Assembly (NCBI GenBank): GCA_015680685.1 | Contig: MNCI01003413.1 | Location: 365,008 to 429,007, forward strand | Direction: 5' to 3' | DNA from: Gnetum montanum | Lineage: Eukaryota; Streptophyta; Gnetopsida; Gnetales; Gnetaceae | Length of the DNA stretch: 64,000 bases | In this document: positions 10,600-22,830 of the stretch, piece by piece | Layout: every line of letters starts with the position of its first letter | How positions within the stretch are numbered: the stretch's first letter is position 1 | Position numbers and translations under genes: made by a program | Notes under the pieces: model-generated | The model's input: only the letters and a program-made list of their open reading frames with translations | What the model was told of the DNA's origin: nothing | Database searches by the model: none

Positions 10600-13085
10600 C
10601 CTTAAAAGAGGAAATTTCTTCTCTAGCTCTCTGAGTACCTTAGATTTTCAATAGAATAGTAGTTAAGTAGAGGTAAGTTTTTTTTTATGTGTAATCGTCT
10701 ATTAAGACTATAGTCATTGGTAGCTTTTCACAAACCCCATCATGTTGAACCTATCTTCGAAAGATGTCTACTTGAAGACATATTTGCAAAGATGTCTACT
10801 TATAAAATAAGATCTCTATATGATTTTTCTTACAGTGTGGAAAAGACATCTACTCCAAATGAAAGACGTTTATATGAAGACATCTACTCATGAAATAAGA
10901 TCTCTATCTAATTTTTCTTACAATGTAGCAAAGACTTCTACTATAGATAAAATATGTCTACTATTATTTTCAAAACATGGAAAACACATCTACTGTGTAT
11001 GAAAGGCATCTTCTCTATTGTCCAAAGCCCTTGTCCGCTACTACTATTAAAGTCAAAACCCTTATTCTTTTTTCTTATTCTCCCAAATTGACCCCACAAA
11101 GAAGAGATTCTCATCCTTCATTACTTAATTGGAAAGGTAAAGGAATTTTTGAATAGAAAACTTGATGTAATTCATGTCAAGTTAAAAGGAGAAATCTTAG
11201 ACATAAGAGCTAAGATTCAACAACTAACCTCTTTTAAAAATGATTGTAGAGATCTTCTAGGAGGAGAAACATATGAAAGTCAGCCTAGGTATGAAAATGA
11301 AGAAAAATTCTAACAAAACGGTATAAGCTCAAGCACAAGCATAATTAGGTTTAGGGAAAAAAATTTTACAAATAACAATAGTTGAGAATGAAAAGAAATG
11401 AAGAATTAAAAATTTTCTCAAAGACACAAATGATCCAATAAGTGATCATGAAGAACATCATCAATTAGGATCATCATAAAAAAGATCTAATGTAAGTGAA
11501 CCAAAAGGTAAGGAGGTACTTCATGATAGAGGACCTCATCTCAAACTTCATTAGTCTTCTTACTCTCTATTACAAGCATGGTAAGTCAAGGTAAGTTTCT
11601 ATGCCCTTGCTTGCTAAACTTTATGAATTCTAAATTTTTTTTGACATATAAGGAATGTTTTCTCTTGATCAACTCTTATAAGATAATTTTTTAAATAATT
11701 TTTTGTAGTATTGTTTATGTGCATATAAGCATTTTTTTCTGAAAGTTTGTAGTGTGGAATTTAAACTAAATTTATTGGGTACTTACTTTGGCTACATTCA
11801 CAATGAACTATACATTGTTATATTTCTTTTGAATATTTAATATTTTAAAGTGGTTTCTTTGATAAAATTCATGAATCTTTTGAAGAATGTTTTTCAGAAG
11901 AAATATTAGTACTAATAGGAAAATCTAGTCTCCACACTTGATTTTAACATTGGTTTGTAGGGTTGGTACTTTGATGAGAAAAGATTAAGTTGAACCAAAA
12001 AGAGCTTTAGAATCTATACTTTTGTAGGGAGAGGCTATACCTAATAATCAATTATCATTCAAGGAGGCACCAATATAGTAGAAAAACTTCATTTCAATGC
12101 TCCCTCATAGAGAAATGAGTAAAAGAGAGCTTTTTTCTGGTAATATTTTATGATTTTTTATAAAATAAGATCCTTATTGGTAAATGCTCATGAAATTTTT
12201 ATGACCTAACTTGAGAGATCTTTTGGTTCTATTTCTTTTTAATTACCTAAGATCCTTAGTGCATATTTATTGAGAAGTACTCACCTTTTATTATCTCAAG
12301 TACTCTATTTGGTACTTAAAATGGGGTTCCCAATTTCTTTTGCAAAAACCTGAAGTATATCTATAAAGATAGACTTTTTTGACAAGTAAATGTTTGGTTG
12401 TGGTTGCTCTTTTATATAGCTAGGGTGTTATAATGTGTTACTTTATTTGGTATCATGTTTTTACCTTCTTGTATTAAGAAGTTTACCATGTGTTAATATG
12501 TGGTGTTAGCTCCATTACTAAGCATTTCTAAGAGGATATTTTTGGTACTATCAAATTATTTAGTTTTGTGCATGTATGTGCACAATGTAATTACCTTTTT
12601 ATATATGTATGGTTGTATATTCTTATGGAAAAATCAAATTTTCTAAAAATCCTTGGGTTAAACCTTATCATATATTGTAATATGCATAGTTTCAATCTAG
12701 AGCTGCTATTTAATTGATTGCTCAAAAGGCTCCTTGGTTTTGAGATAAGATATTCATTGAAAATCCTAGACCTATTGTGAATCATAGGGTGAATAGATAA
12801 AGGGTTATTCATGATATAAATGATTTTACTTTATTAACCCTATGGAATGTCTAAATGTTGAATAATTTTTGCATATGCTTGAACCAATAAACTTCGCTAC
12901 AGATCCTTACATGAGGAGTGATTCACATGCAATGGTTTTATATATGTTTTTATTCTAAAATGATATATCATTAGTAAAAAATTTTGCACCCTTTTTGTTT
13001 CATGTCCAAAAAGGAGGAGAAGTTCTTACTAGCGATATTGTGATTATTATATTGAGATTATACTAACCCATTTTCTTAAATTTTG
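10600..13085 (+). other. Non-coding 3' region of SIRE-like copy 1
   Basis: AT-rich, no pol motif. It contains a cluster of GACATCTAC-type motifs (about 10755-11000) arranged as two imperfect copies of a block ending in CATGAAATAAGATCTCTAT or similar. A short open stretch at about 11127-11314 would encode a Lys/Glu-rich peptide with no family I recognise. A conserved phrase near 11510-11600 (GGAGGACCTCATC-like, then CAAGGTAAG) recurs in copy 3 near 36220-36300. An extra purine tract (GTCCAAAAAGGAGGAGAAG, about 13004-13022) lies 90 bp before the 3' LTR, a known habit of SIRE-type elements. Confidence 0.55.
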
Positions 13086-13090
13086 AACAT

Positions 13091-13107
13091 TACCAAAAAG
13101 GAAAAGA
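13091..13107 (+). promoter_or_regulatory. Polypurine tract of SIRE-like copy 1
   Basis: ACCAAAAAGGAAAAGAT just before the 3' LTR. Copies 2 and 3 carry CAAAAAGGGGAAGAT in the same place. Confidence 0.7.
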
Positions 13108-13108
13108 T

Positions 13109-14223
13109 CGTTGAACTTTTGGTATGTCAAAACTTAAGAAAAATTGAGAATAAGGTTGTTTGTGCAATTGTTGTGTTTGCAGTCCAAGAACTTGGATTTG
13201 GAAAAAAGGAGAGCTTAATGACATCTATAAGAAAGCAAGAGGAAATTCAAAAATCATGGATAAGGAATGAATATTTCAAAGTGTAGATGAAACTCAAGAA
13301 AGACTTCTCCAAGAAATAGTACATGTCTTGGTTGAAGTGAAGGAAAATCAATAAAGACATCTTGGTTGAATGGAAGGTTGCTCAGATGAAGACATCTTTG
13401 AAAAATAGTAGACCTCTTTCTAGTGAAAAGGACATCTTCATGAAGACATCTTTGCAAAGACATCTTTCCAATAGAGAAGATGACTCTCTCAAATGAAGGT
13501 TTGATGCAGAAAGATGTCTTAGCCTTGACGAAGATGTCTCCAGTGAACATTAGATAGTCATTGCACAAATTTAGAGAAAATTTCAAAAACATATTAACTA
13601 TAAAAAGACTTCATTTCACTAGGAAATGTGCAAGCATTGTATACTATCAAGTGTCATTGTCAAGCAATCATTGTTATCATAATTCTCTTGTTATTACTCC
13701 TCATTATATTATATTTTGTCTTTTCTAATTGGTCAAAGTGAGTTATACCTCAAAGTACAAGGATTAACAAAATTAGTTGCATTTATTCCTTGTAATTGTT
13801 GTTATCTTTTTTTGCCTTATGGGGTTGATGTGCTTCTTGTGGAAAGGCATCTTGCTTAAGCTTGTTGGAATCTTGTGGGATTGAGTGTTGGTGTAGTGCC
13901 ACAACATTTCTGAGCAAAGCTCAAGTTGTAAAGAGTGTGAAATCCTAGAAACCACATTCTAAGCTTTTTGAGACCTTGTAGGGTTTAGTGGATTCATTGC
14001 ATCAAATCACTCTGAAGTAGAGCTTAGAGCTTGTACAAGATTTGGTGTTCTTGAAATCACATTTTGAGTGAAAAAAGGTCTAGAGGTATGCTAGAGAACT
14101 AATCTCTAAGTGTGGACTACCCAAGTTGGGAAACCATGTTAATTTTTGTGTGTGCTTTGTTTTAAAGAATTTTTAATTTAGGGAACATATTCATCCCTCC
14201 CCTTCTAAGTTCAATGATCCTTA
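13109..14223 (+). mobile_element. 3' LTR of SIRE-like copy 1
   Basis: 1115 bp, aligning along its whole length with 7589-8721. Its first base is C instead of T and its last dinucleotide TA instead of CA, so both canonical termini have mutated by transitions. Divergence from the 5' LTR is obvious by eye, so the insertion is old. Confidence 0.85.
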
Positions 14224-14228
14224 GAGTA

Positions 14229-14464
14229 CACTAACTACTGTGAATTAGTGCACCCCCTATATCAATGTATGGGTGTAAATTCACCCTCCTTGGTATCTTG
14301 GTTAATGTGGAATCTAGTGTTTGCGTAGTGAATAAAGTTTATGGTTTTCCCTTATTTTCCATTGATATCTTAAACATTAAAATTATAATAACATTATAAA
14401 ACATTAAAACCATAAAAATATTTATTTAATTCTCTTTTCTATAATGTGTGATGATTCACCCTTA
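14229..14464. other. Unassigned spacer
   Basis: AT-rich DNA between the SIRE-like copy 1 TSD and the family B TSD. No frame, repeat or motif recognised. Confidence 0.5.
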
Positions 14465-14469
14465 CCTAA

Positions 14470-14629
14470 TGATGAGAAGCAAGGTAGCCCTACGCCCAAC
14501 CATACGAATCACAAGCATTCATGTGTAATCCGGTGAAATTCCGCAAACTATAATTACTAAGTGCACTAGAGATAAATAATGTGTGCATGTTTTTCATTTG
14601 TTTTCTTCCCAGTCCCACTTGTGGCACCT
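14470..14629 (-). mobile_element. Truncated 3' LTR (U5 end) of family B copy 1
   Basis: About 160 bp aligning with 20205-20350 of the 5' LTR: the CCCAACCATACGAATCACAAG block, the ACTATAATTACTAAGTG block and the TCTTCCCAGTCCCACTTGT block. At TTGT/GGCACC (about 14630) it switches abruptly to integrase sequence, marking an internal deletion. Confidence 0.8.
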
Positions 14630-15150
14630 AGTTCCATTATTAGAAATTAATGCATGAGGTACACCAAACCTGTTTATGACATTTTGTTGTACAAACTGAG
14701 CAATGGTGGTGGATGTATAGTCANCATTTTGTTGTACAAACTGAGCAATGGTGGTGGATGTATAGTCAGTGATGGCTACTGCTCTGCCCACTTGGTACAA
14801 TAGTCAACTACAACTATTATATATGTCTTTCCATTTGATAAAGGTGTAATGGAACCCATAAAGTCAATGCCCTAAATGTTGAATGGTTCAGGAGGTTGTA
14901 TCCATTTTTATCATCCCTCCATTCATGTTGTCATTCCACCATTCCTCTAGCAATGATTATAAGCATAGATGAATTGATGTGCATCCTTGAAGATTGTTGG
15001 CCAATAATACCCTACCATGAGATTTTTATGGCCATGCATCTCTCAGCATAATGGACCCCACAAGGACCTTCATGAGCATCCTGCAGAATGCGTAGTTAAT
15101 CCATATCAAGGACATACCAATGTACTAGGCCACCAAGACAAACCTTGTAA
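14630..15150 (-). pseudogene. Integrase fragment, family B copy 1
   Basis: On the minus strand, remnants of the zinc-binding N-terminal region (DAHEGPCG..YAERC.AIKI near 15080) lead into the core: a GIDFMG segment carrying the first catalytic Asp, then NGKTYIIVVVDY..KWAE with the second conserved Asp region. The frame 14800-14594 continues with TDYTS..IAQFVQQN..NRFGVPHALISNNGT. Several stops and frameshifts. The C-terminus is lost in the deletion that joins it to the 3' LTR. A single N at 14724 sits inside a duplicated 44-mer, so part of the apparent disruption is assembly error. Confidence 0.75.
14680..14768. repeat. Exact 44-bp direct duplication around a single N (probable assembly artefact)
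   Basis: 14680-14723 and 14725-14768 are identical 44-mers separated by one N. This is what results when two overlapping contig ends are joined with a placeholder base instead of being merged. The integrase protein repeats there accordingly. Confidence 0.8.
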
Positions 15151-15399
15151 AGGTTTTCATTAATCTCCATGAAATATTTGACCTAGTGAAGAAACTTTTG
15201 TTTCTTTCTAGTATCCAACCCTTACGGAAATTCTTGCTTGAGCAGATAAGTGAGGATGGTGTCATACCATTTTAGTTCATTAGGCATTTATGCATTAATA
15301 GCATCTACAAGGAGAGATTCATCAAGGAATTGATTAGATAAAGGGCTCTCTTTCTCCTTGTCATCCCATCTTAGTAATGATAAGTGATCCACAACCACA

Positions 15400-15780
15400 T
15401 TTTCCACATCTTTACAATCTACCATCATGAGATCAAATTCCTACAAAATCACAAGCCATCGTATGACACAGGGGCTCACTATTGGCTTGTTCATTAGAAA
15501 TCTGATGGTGCTATGATCTGTGTGCACAAACACTTTGTAGCCCAAAACATGGTGCCTGAATTTTTTTAAAGCAAACACCACTACCATCAACTTCTTTTCT
15601 ATAGTGGTGTAGTTTAGTTGTGCACCTACGATGCCCCAGCTTGCATAGTGAATGTAATATGGATGTTTTTGATCATCCATCTATGTAAGCATTGCCCCCA
15701 AAGCATAATTTGATGCATCAGTCATCACATGAAATGGTCTGGACCATTTTAGTTCTTGAAGAATGTGAGTTTCAACATGA
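15400..15780 (-). pseudogene. RNase H domain, family B copy 1
   Basis: Frame 15680-15441 reads a Ty3/gypsy RNase H: YYIHYAS, then LNYTTIEKKLMVVVFALKKFRHHVLGYKV with the conserved TxxEKE-like block, then VHTDHSTIRFLMNK with the catalytic TDH Asp. Just upstream (15780-15690) a FHVMTDASNYALGAML segment supplies the first catalytic Asp. Stops separate the parts. Confidence 0.85.
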
Positions 15781-15839
15781 TTTTGCTTCAATTATTAAAA
15801 TGTTAATTCACATATAGGGGTCTAGATGAATGATGCATC

Positions 15840-16520
15840 CTTCTTTGTCAATTCTACCAACAACTTGATGATTTTGAAAAAATTCTTGATGAATCACCGA
15901 TAGTAGCCAGTATGACCAAGGAATGATCGAACTTCTTTAACTATTGTAGGTTGGTAGGCTATTCCTTGGATGATCCTTATTTTTTCAAGGTCTAGCTCGA
16001 TTCCTACTTCTGAAATGCTCCAAGACTATGCCTTCTTGGACCATAAGATGGCTCTTTTTCCAATTATGCTGGATGTTTGTTTCAACACATTATTTTAACA
16101 CCTGCTCAAGATAGTCCAAAGCTTGCTCGAAGGTAGCTCCATAGGTAGAATAATCATCCATAAAGACTTCTACCCCACTACTGACCTATTATTGGAAAAT
16201 GCTAAGAACTAATCATTGAAATGTGGCTGGGGCATTGCGTAGACCAAATGGAATTTGTTGGTAAGAAAAACTCCTTTAAGGACTAATGAAATTTTTCTTT
16301 GCTTGGTCCTCTAGTGCAATCCCGATTTGGTTATAGCCACTATAACCATCAAGAAAGCTGTAATAGCTATGCCCCAAAATGGTATCTAGCACTTGGTCAA
16401 CAAAAGGCAATGGAAAATGATCCTTGAAAGTTGCCATGTTTAGCAGCCAGAAATCAATGCATACTTGCCATTTTCCTTCTTTCTTTGGCATGATCACAAG
16501 AGGGCTGACCCACTCACTAT
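15840..16520 (-). pseudogene. Reverse transcriptase domain, family B copy 1
   Basis: Frame 16497-16276 carries the RT fingers and palm start: KKEGKWQVCIDF, then DHFPLPFVDQVLD and SYYSFLDGYSGYNQI, with the first catalytic Asp in FLDGYSGY. After a frame change the catalytic box reads VFMDDYS; its FMDD codons are at 16153-16164 on the minus strand. A connection segment follows (ALDYLEQVLK..CVETN..WKKSHLMVQEGIVL). FMDD followed by S-x-Y/F-G is the Athila form. Frameshifted and stopped, not functional, but all catalytic Asp codons remain readable. Confidence 0.88.
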
Positions 16521-17018
16521 TTGTGACAAGGTAAATGAATATTTCTTTGAGGATTTATTCAATCTCCTCTTTGACAATCTGTTTTAACTTGGAATTCAAA
16601 GATCACTATGGCTGTCATTTTGGCTTGACGGTGAGGTCAATGTATATTTGATGTTGGCATATACTTAGATCTATCCTAGTAAGTTCAGAATATGACCAAG
16701 AGAATGTTGCTAACCATTTTTCCACAACTTTTATCAACCTTTTCTTTTGTTCTATAGCAAGCTTGGCATTAATGATAATCAACCTTCTATTTTTCAAAAA
16801 TACATACTCCATTCCAGCTAGTAGTATCTTCAATTCAGGGGTTCTTGTTTAAAACTATCAAGAATTTCAAGCTCATTCCAATTGACATCATCATTTTCTC
16901 TTTCCAAGAGTTAGTGGTGAACTTTCTTAAGCTCATCCATACTTGCAATGTACTTGTATATTAAGCCCTTAGTTAGTTCCATGCATTATATACTACTACT
17001 AGTATCAGCTATTAGCCA

Positions 17019-17400
17019 CTAGATGCCTTCTTTTTTTTTGGCTACTGCATATAGACATCTCTGGCTATCCTTTTCTGGTGCACACTTCTTGCATGTAGAG
17101 ATAGATGTTTGCTTTATTGACCATAACTTTCGCACACAATGGCACCCTAAATCGTTGCACGCAATACATAGAACTCTCTTCTTCTCAATCTTTGCAAATT
17201 CATTTTCTTTTGATATCTCTAAAGAAAGATCTCTAATGCCCATTTTAGCATCCATAGTACTTAACCATGCCCTTCCCATTATAATTGGAAAATCCCGCTT
17301 GCAGTTCTCCACTTTGATTACTAGAAAATCAATGGGATATGAACACCTACAAATGGTGGTGATGATTTCTTCAACCAGTTCCAATGGAAATGTAATGGAC
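17019..17400 (-). pseudogene. Aspartic protease C-terminal part, family B copy 1
   Basis: Frame 17384-17019 has the PIIMGRAWLSTMDAKM segment that corresponds to the PIILGRPFLATxxAxID block ending the Ty3/gypsy protease, followed by a linker. The N-terminal DTG-type active-site segment falls in a stopped region near 17500 and is not clear. Between 16520 and 17019 is the protease-RT linker with no sure motif. Confidence 0.7.
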
Positions 17401-17409
17401 TAGTCCACT

Positions 17410-20043
17410 AGTTGTAGCTAGATGTTGCTCTTCTTCAAAGGAGGAAGGTTTCACATTATGTACATCTCATGTGAGATTAGATTAACACTAGAACTAAAGT
17501 CAAGAAGAGCTTTGTAAGGCTCATTCCCAACAATTTTCTAGGCAGGTTACCAACTCAAATCCAACCAGATATAACATGTGTTAACATTATAGTATGGATT
17601 TAATAAGGATTTTGGTTTGAAGGGGACTTAGATAGAGAGGGAAAAAATGAAGGTGTAGGAGTAGTGTTACCAACCATTGATGTGTTCGAAGCCTTTTGTG
17701 GACTACAAGGTCGAAAGAAGGATCTTTTCTTTGTTTGTGGTTTGTGGTTTCGACTTGTTGGATGGGTTAACATATTGGAGGTTAACTACCCTCGTAGCAT
17801 TCCTTTGCTATGGTTGTGTAGGCAATTCACCCTGCATGGATGGAGCAAGTGGTAGTTGTGCAGGAGGTGAAGGAGTTGATGCAAGGACATGAGGTGCATA
17901 AGGGTAGTAGGTGATGTCCCTCCATGGATAGGAGGATTGGTATGTTTCAAGAGGGTAGTGGTGAGATTGCTAAGTAGCAATATGACCAAAGGAGTCCCTT
18001 GGAGATGAAGGTCACTAAACATAGTAACCATAGGGATTTGGTTACTGGTAAGGGTATTGTTGTCTTGGAGGTGGTAATGCCCATGATTATGGTTGCTACC
18101 ACTACTGATACACTTCATAAGGTTATAGAGGAGTTCTACTTGGGAAGTACTACTATGGTTGGTGGAACTGTTGAGGATTTCCCTATGGATAATAAAATAT
18201 TTTAGACATTTTCCTTTGTGCAAGTCATGGATGTAAGGTATACACCCCAAATTTCTGCAAGTATGATACAACTAGATAACATCCCTTAGGATGTTCATAT
18301 TGGCAAACATCACACCCACCATCATCATTTAAATCACTATCTGTAGCCATCTCTATCATAGCTATCTTACCTTTATCCTTATATTTGGCATGTTCGGCTT
18401 CCTTACGTCTCCAACACTCTCACTCACCACCTTACTCCTTGGACTATTCAACAATTTTTAAAATAACTTGAAACATATTGTCCATGGAGTCCCATAATTG
18501 ATCAACCTTAGCCATAATTTCTAACTGCAATTTCTGGAATGGAAAGGTTTTTTGATTAACCACCTCATCTATGGCGAATTCATCCTTACTATTACAAACT
18601 TGAGCCTCCTTTTTCTAAATATAAGGGTCTCTATTGTATTTTTCTACACTTTTACATTTTCTCAGCTCTCCCTCCTCCTTGGCTACTTACTCAATTAATT
18701 TTTGAATTTGACGAGTGATCAACTCTGTCAATCTCCCTTGGACATAGACACCAAGGGTTTTTTTGGTTTTAGACTGCAACCCGTCTATGATATGATGATG
18801 TTGATCAAGCTGAGAGTATCCATGGCTAAGACGCCTATGCAATAGATAGTAGTATCAGTCAATAGTAGCATCTAATGGCTCATGATTCCCTTGTTTCCAC
18901 CCTTGAATTTGTTTCCTTAGATTGGATACTTGGGAGTACATTTGATATTTGTCATTGAATAGTTCCAACATCGTACTCCACTACTTGATTGATTTTAGTT
19001 CTAAGGATTAATACCAACTTTCTGCTTCCTTTATAAGTATCCTTGGAAATAGTTTTAAATTTTGCTAGTCATTTTCAATGTTCTGCAAGGCACATGCATC
19101 TTGGAAGGCATGAAGATGATTTTATGGATCAGCACCATATCGTCCCTCAAACCAAGGGATATTATTCATATCAAGCCTCTTTATTCTGCTATCCTTCACG
19201 TGCCTGGTTGGAATCCCCAGAGCCTCTACAATGTTTAACATACCCCGAGTAGCAAGTAGAGGTTCATCAAGGCCATGATGGTGGTTCCTACGATGTTCCC
19301 TACTAGTTTTTCTTTCTTGATGTTAGGCCTCTTTGGATTGCCCATGTCTTTGGTCACAACTATCCCTATAGTCCCTTCTATTATTCTGGTCCTGTTGGTC
19401 ACCTCCATCATGGTTATTTTTTCTACGACCATGATCTAAACCAAATGAAGAAGATGATGATGATGAAGGGGAAGAAGAAGAGGAACTTACTTTGCGTTGA
19501 TGCTTATCATCCTTCCTTGGATGCTAATGACCATGATCCATTTTCATCATTGGATCCATTTTGACTAGAACCTAGATTATGGATTGTAGATTGTACATTC
19601 TGGTTGAGGGATCCTTGGACAAAATCAAAGAGATGAGAATCACTAAAGAAGTATTCACTTTCATCAATTGGGCCAAGCAGAGGTGGAAATATATTTGACC
19701 TCTTGCCCTTCACAAGCTCGTGTTGGTGCTCTAACTGCTAATCCTTTAATCTTTGCACTTCAGTGGGATGATAATCCCTTGAGTCAAGATCTCACATCTC
19801 ATATTTTCCATGGAGATGTTGAAGGCCATGTCATGTGAGCATTAGTTGGAGCATTGCTGGAACAAATTGGTCAGGTGGCAACACAATGTTGCCTTCCATA
19901 TCATGCCACCGCATCAATTCATCTTGATGTAAGATGAAGGTAAATTCTAGTACATACTCATTAGGATGAGCATATACCACTTGGTATTGTTGAGGTACTT
20001 GAACTACCCTGGGTAGATATGGGCTCTTGTGAGAAGAAGACAT
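17410..20043 (-). pseudogene. Gag region, family B copy 1
   Basis: Starts at an ATG at 20043 (MSSSHKSPYL..., 70 codons open) about 135 bp inside the primer site. Later short frames at 19713-19507, 19432-19235 and 18271-17786 belong to the same gag: a charged, Arg/Asp-rich middle, then a capsid remnant and a proline/histidine-rich C-terminus. The same gag, also broken, is seen at 32490-33760 and 38301-39823, which supports it as one coding unit. An AAT microsatellite lies between gag start and primer site in both copies. Confidence 0.65.
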
Positions 20044-20176
20044 TTTGTGTTAATAAATAGTGTGTAGTTGAGATTTAATTTAATGATAATAATAATAATT
20101 TTTGTTTACATAAGATTTGACTCTCAAAGAGGTTACTAAATTTCACTAGGCTTAGATAATGCACAAAGAACTATAG

Positions 20177-20194
20177 TCCCTAGCAACGATGCCG
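20177..20194 (-). promoter_or_regulatory. tRNA-Asp-type primer binding site, family B copy 1
   Basis: Minus strand reads CGGCATCGTTGCTAGGGA against the Athila-type site TGGCGCCGTTGCCGGGGA. Copy 2 (39964-39981) is closer to the consensus. Confidence 0.7.
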
Positions 20195-20195
20195 A

Positions 20196-21031
20196 GGATG
20201 AGTGCCAAGGTACCCCTACCCCCAACCATATGAATCACAAGTGTTCACGTGCAATTTGGTCGAATTCCAGAAACTATAATTACTAAGTGTACTAGAGCTA
20301 AACAATGTGTGTGTGTTGTTCTTTCATTGTCTTCCCAGTCCCACTTGTTGAATACAATTGTATGGTTAAGTGTGACTGAAGCATAAGATTTTTATTATTT
20401 TGTGTTTTTATGGAATTACTCACCTAGAACAAGAATAAAAGTAAGAGTGATTAAAAGTGAGAGCGAATAATTGCAAAGTAAACTATAGTCTAATCTAGCC
20501 TAACACAAGTAACCATTTCCACTTCCCAGACACATCCTGAACTTTGTACGAACACTGCTGGGCTATCAAATGCTAATTATTTCTAAGCTACCAAGTGTCA
20601 CACGTATGCTCAAAGGGTCATGCTTGTGTATCTTAATAATTTTCTTGATTAATCAAAATTAATTACTACATAAAAACATTAATATAAATTTCATGAAATA
20701 ACAATATGTAAATCATAAGAAAGAAAATCTCAAGTGCTGTAATGAATGGATCAAAGAGCTCATCTTTATTGCCAACACAATGGTGTGCTCAGGTACATTA
20801 ATGCTTCAATAAAGATTTGTTCACACTTAGATCTCTTGCTGCAGGCACTTGAAAAATATTCTAACTTTCAAATGGAAAAACTACAAGAGTTTTTCTATTG
20901 GGTGTTGTATTTATAGATCTGGGAGTAACCCTGTAATATCGAATGTACAATATCGCATCTCAGGTCGCGATATCATGTATCCAATATCGTGGCCACCCCA
21001 ATATCGGAGTGATGAAAAACATGATTTATCA
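20196..21031 (-). mobile_element. 5' LTR of family B copy 1
   Basis: About 836 bp on the minus strand from TGATAAATC (21031) to CTCATC near 20196. It has a CTATAAATA box at about 20910-20919. Upstream of the box are five short GATATTG or GATATCGC motifs between 20937 and 21008, the same motif that precedes the TATA boxes of family A. The LTR at 39983-40847 is its homologue (865 bp). Confidence 0.75.
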
Positions 21032-21036
21032 CCCAA

Positions 21037-21857
21037 GAAGGTCATAACTATGTAGCATGGTATTAGGCCATCAAGGTTATGACTAAGAGCCATTTTATTT
21101 ACATTTATATGTGGTATTGCACCTCTCATGAGGTGGGATTTTAATGTATGTGTATTTATCATTGTTTATTTCTTATAAATTTAAATCCATAAAAGTTATA
21201 GAATAAAAAATCATAAATATTTTCCTCTAGCTCTTATCATGACAACATTGATTCTAAATACATCATATGTATTATAATATCTTCTATATTTATTTAACAT
21301 AATGACATATGTAATTGTTCTTGGCAATCCACTTAACATTATCCTCAAATATTATGATTAGATTGCACTATAGTTTTCATATAAATTCCATTAGTTTAAA
21401 AATGGCATGACCCCTATTAGTTAGTAACAAAATCCCTTGAAAATTATGTTCTTTTAAAAAAATGGATGATCATAAATAATATGTTTGCCTAAAAATATTA
21501 TGTCAACATGGTTATGCTTTCCTTGCTCTTACAGATGATACATCATGTGATTCTATAGAACCATCTCATGATCATATTTTTTAATTCTTAGGTAGAGATA
21601 TTGTAGAATTTTTAGCAAAAGTTTTAGTATTTATTTGTGGGGTTTTATTGTAAGGATAAGTTCATAACACATAAAAATAATTCAATGCTAACATATTATT
21701 GATAATTTAGACATTTTTGAAGATCATAGTTAGACACAACATTCTGTAGATGATACTATTGATAAGATGGATAAAAATCATTAAAATGGATAAAAAAATT
21801 TTAATCTTTTGATTTCTAATGGTCTTGTTAAATTTCCTTAATCTTCAATATTTACTT
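21037..21857. other. Unassigned AT-rich DNA
   Basis: No conserved domain recognised. A short stretch around 21460-21590 is open on the plus strand but too degenerate to classify. Confidence 0.5.
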
Positions 21858-22830
21858 TGTTAAAGTTTTTGGTTTTATGTCTCTTAGACAAATTTAATTA
21901 TATAAGGATCGTTTAGGTTATGAGATAATTTAACACATAACTTATTAATTAAATAAGTCATCATTATATATCTTTCATAATCATGTTGTCCATATTTTGT
22001 AGTTGTTCTTGGTATCTTTTAATCTTGTTATGAATCCTTTCTTTATAATAACCTTTTCTTATCCTTATTCTTTCCTTAGTTCTTTCTTTGACTACATCCT
22101 TATCTTAACTACCTTTGCCTATTACTTAAGATAGGTCTTCTAGAAATTTTCTCATTTGGTCAATCTTATATGGGCCATGCCTTCTTAAGTTACTTAATGA
22201 TCCACAACTTGACCTATTACAGACTACTACCTCAATTGTAACTTATTCCTTATTTGTAGTATTTATTCTTCATTTCTTCATAACCTTTCAAATGGTCTTT
22301 TATTCCTCTTTAGGAAACTAGACCAAATTATGAATGACTCACTTTGGATCTTCTTATTCTGTTTATAAATTTGAATTCTAACTTTGCTTTTGTCTCTGAT
22401 GAATAGCTTGATAACCTTTTGGCTTCTTGGATCGTCATTATGAATTTATGGATCATAATGACTCCTCTCTTCAATTACATTTCTTAGTATTGATGGCTTT
22501 CTTACTTTGGATATTTATCTTTAGTTTCTTATGATTTTGATTTTGATTATCTTCTATGTTACTCTACATCTAGTATTTTTTTTCATGATTCATCATTACT
22601 TACACATACTATTTTCTTAATCTTCAAATTGTTTCTTACTACATCTTCTAATTCTTCACATCACTCCTTTGCAATCAATTGATGACTACATATGTTTCAC
22701 AAATAATATCGTAATATTTTGCATGCTAAGTCACATCCTTTTGTTATGATTTGTTTACAAGTGATTATGAATACTTGTAGATCATTAAGAAACTAATGAT
22801 TGTGCATTGTATCATGATCATATTCTAACA
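21858..22830 (-). mobile_element. 3' LTR of a minus-strand copia element (family C)
   Basis: Ends TGTTAGA on the right (minus-strand start) and TTTAACA on the left (minus-strand end). It aligns with 41755-42628 and, for its last 40 bp, with 31219-31252. A block of about 300 bp present in the 31.2 and 41.5 kb copies is missing here. The abutting polypurine tract on the right makes this the 3' LTR, with the element body to the right. Confidence 0.65.

Larger units (their letters stand above)
7584..14228 (+). mobile_element. Gag-only SIRE-like Ty1/copia element, copy 1, with TSD
   Basis: Complete two-LTR element of about 6.6 kb. LTRs are at 7589-8721 and 13109-14223. The flanking 5-mers are GAGTG (7584-7588) and GAGTA (14224-14228), a TSD differing by one G-to-A change. 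Inside are a primer site, a gag frame with two zinc knuckles, about 2.5 kb of non-coding AT-rich DNA and a polypurine tract. I find no protease, integrase, RT or RNase H motif between gag and the 3' LTR, so the element looks non-autonomous (TR-GAG-like) and would have depended on enzymes from relatives. Both ends agree with the ends of copies 2 and 3. Confidence 0.8.
14465..21036 (-). mobile_element. Athila-lineage Ty3/gypsy element (family B, copy 1), internally deleted 3' LTR
   Basis: Minus-strand element of about 6.6 kb with TSD-like 5-mers CCTAA (14465-14469) and CCCAA (21032-21036), differing by one transition. Order on the minus strand: 5' LTR, tRNA-Asp-type primer site, gag, protease, RT, RNase H, integrase, then only the last 160 bp of the 3' LTR. 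The region from the integrase C-terminus through the polypurine tract and most of the 3' LTR is deleted. The primer type, the FMDD catalytic box and the integrase wording all point to Athila. All coding parts are broken by stops. Confidence 0.8.

Noticed and set aside
17023-18205. Several plus-strand frames of 60-126 codons over 17.0-18.2 kb
   Set aside because: They are antisense to the Athila protease and gag, whose minus-strand frames carry recognisable motifs.
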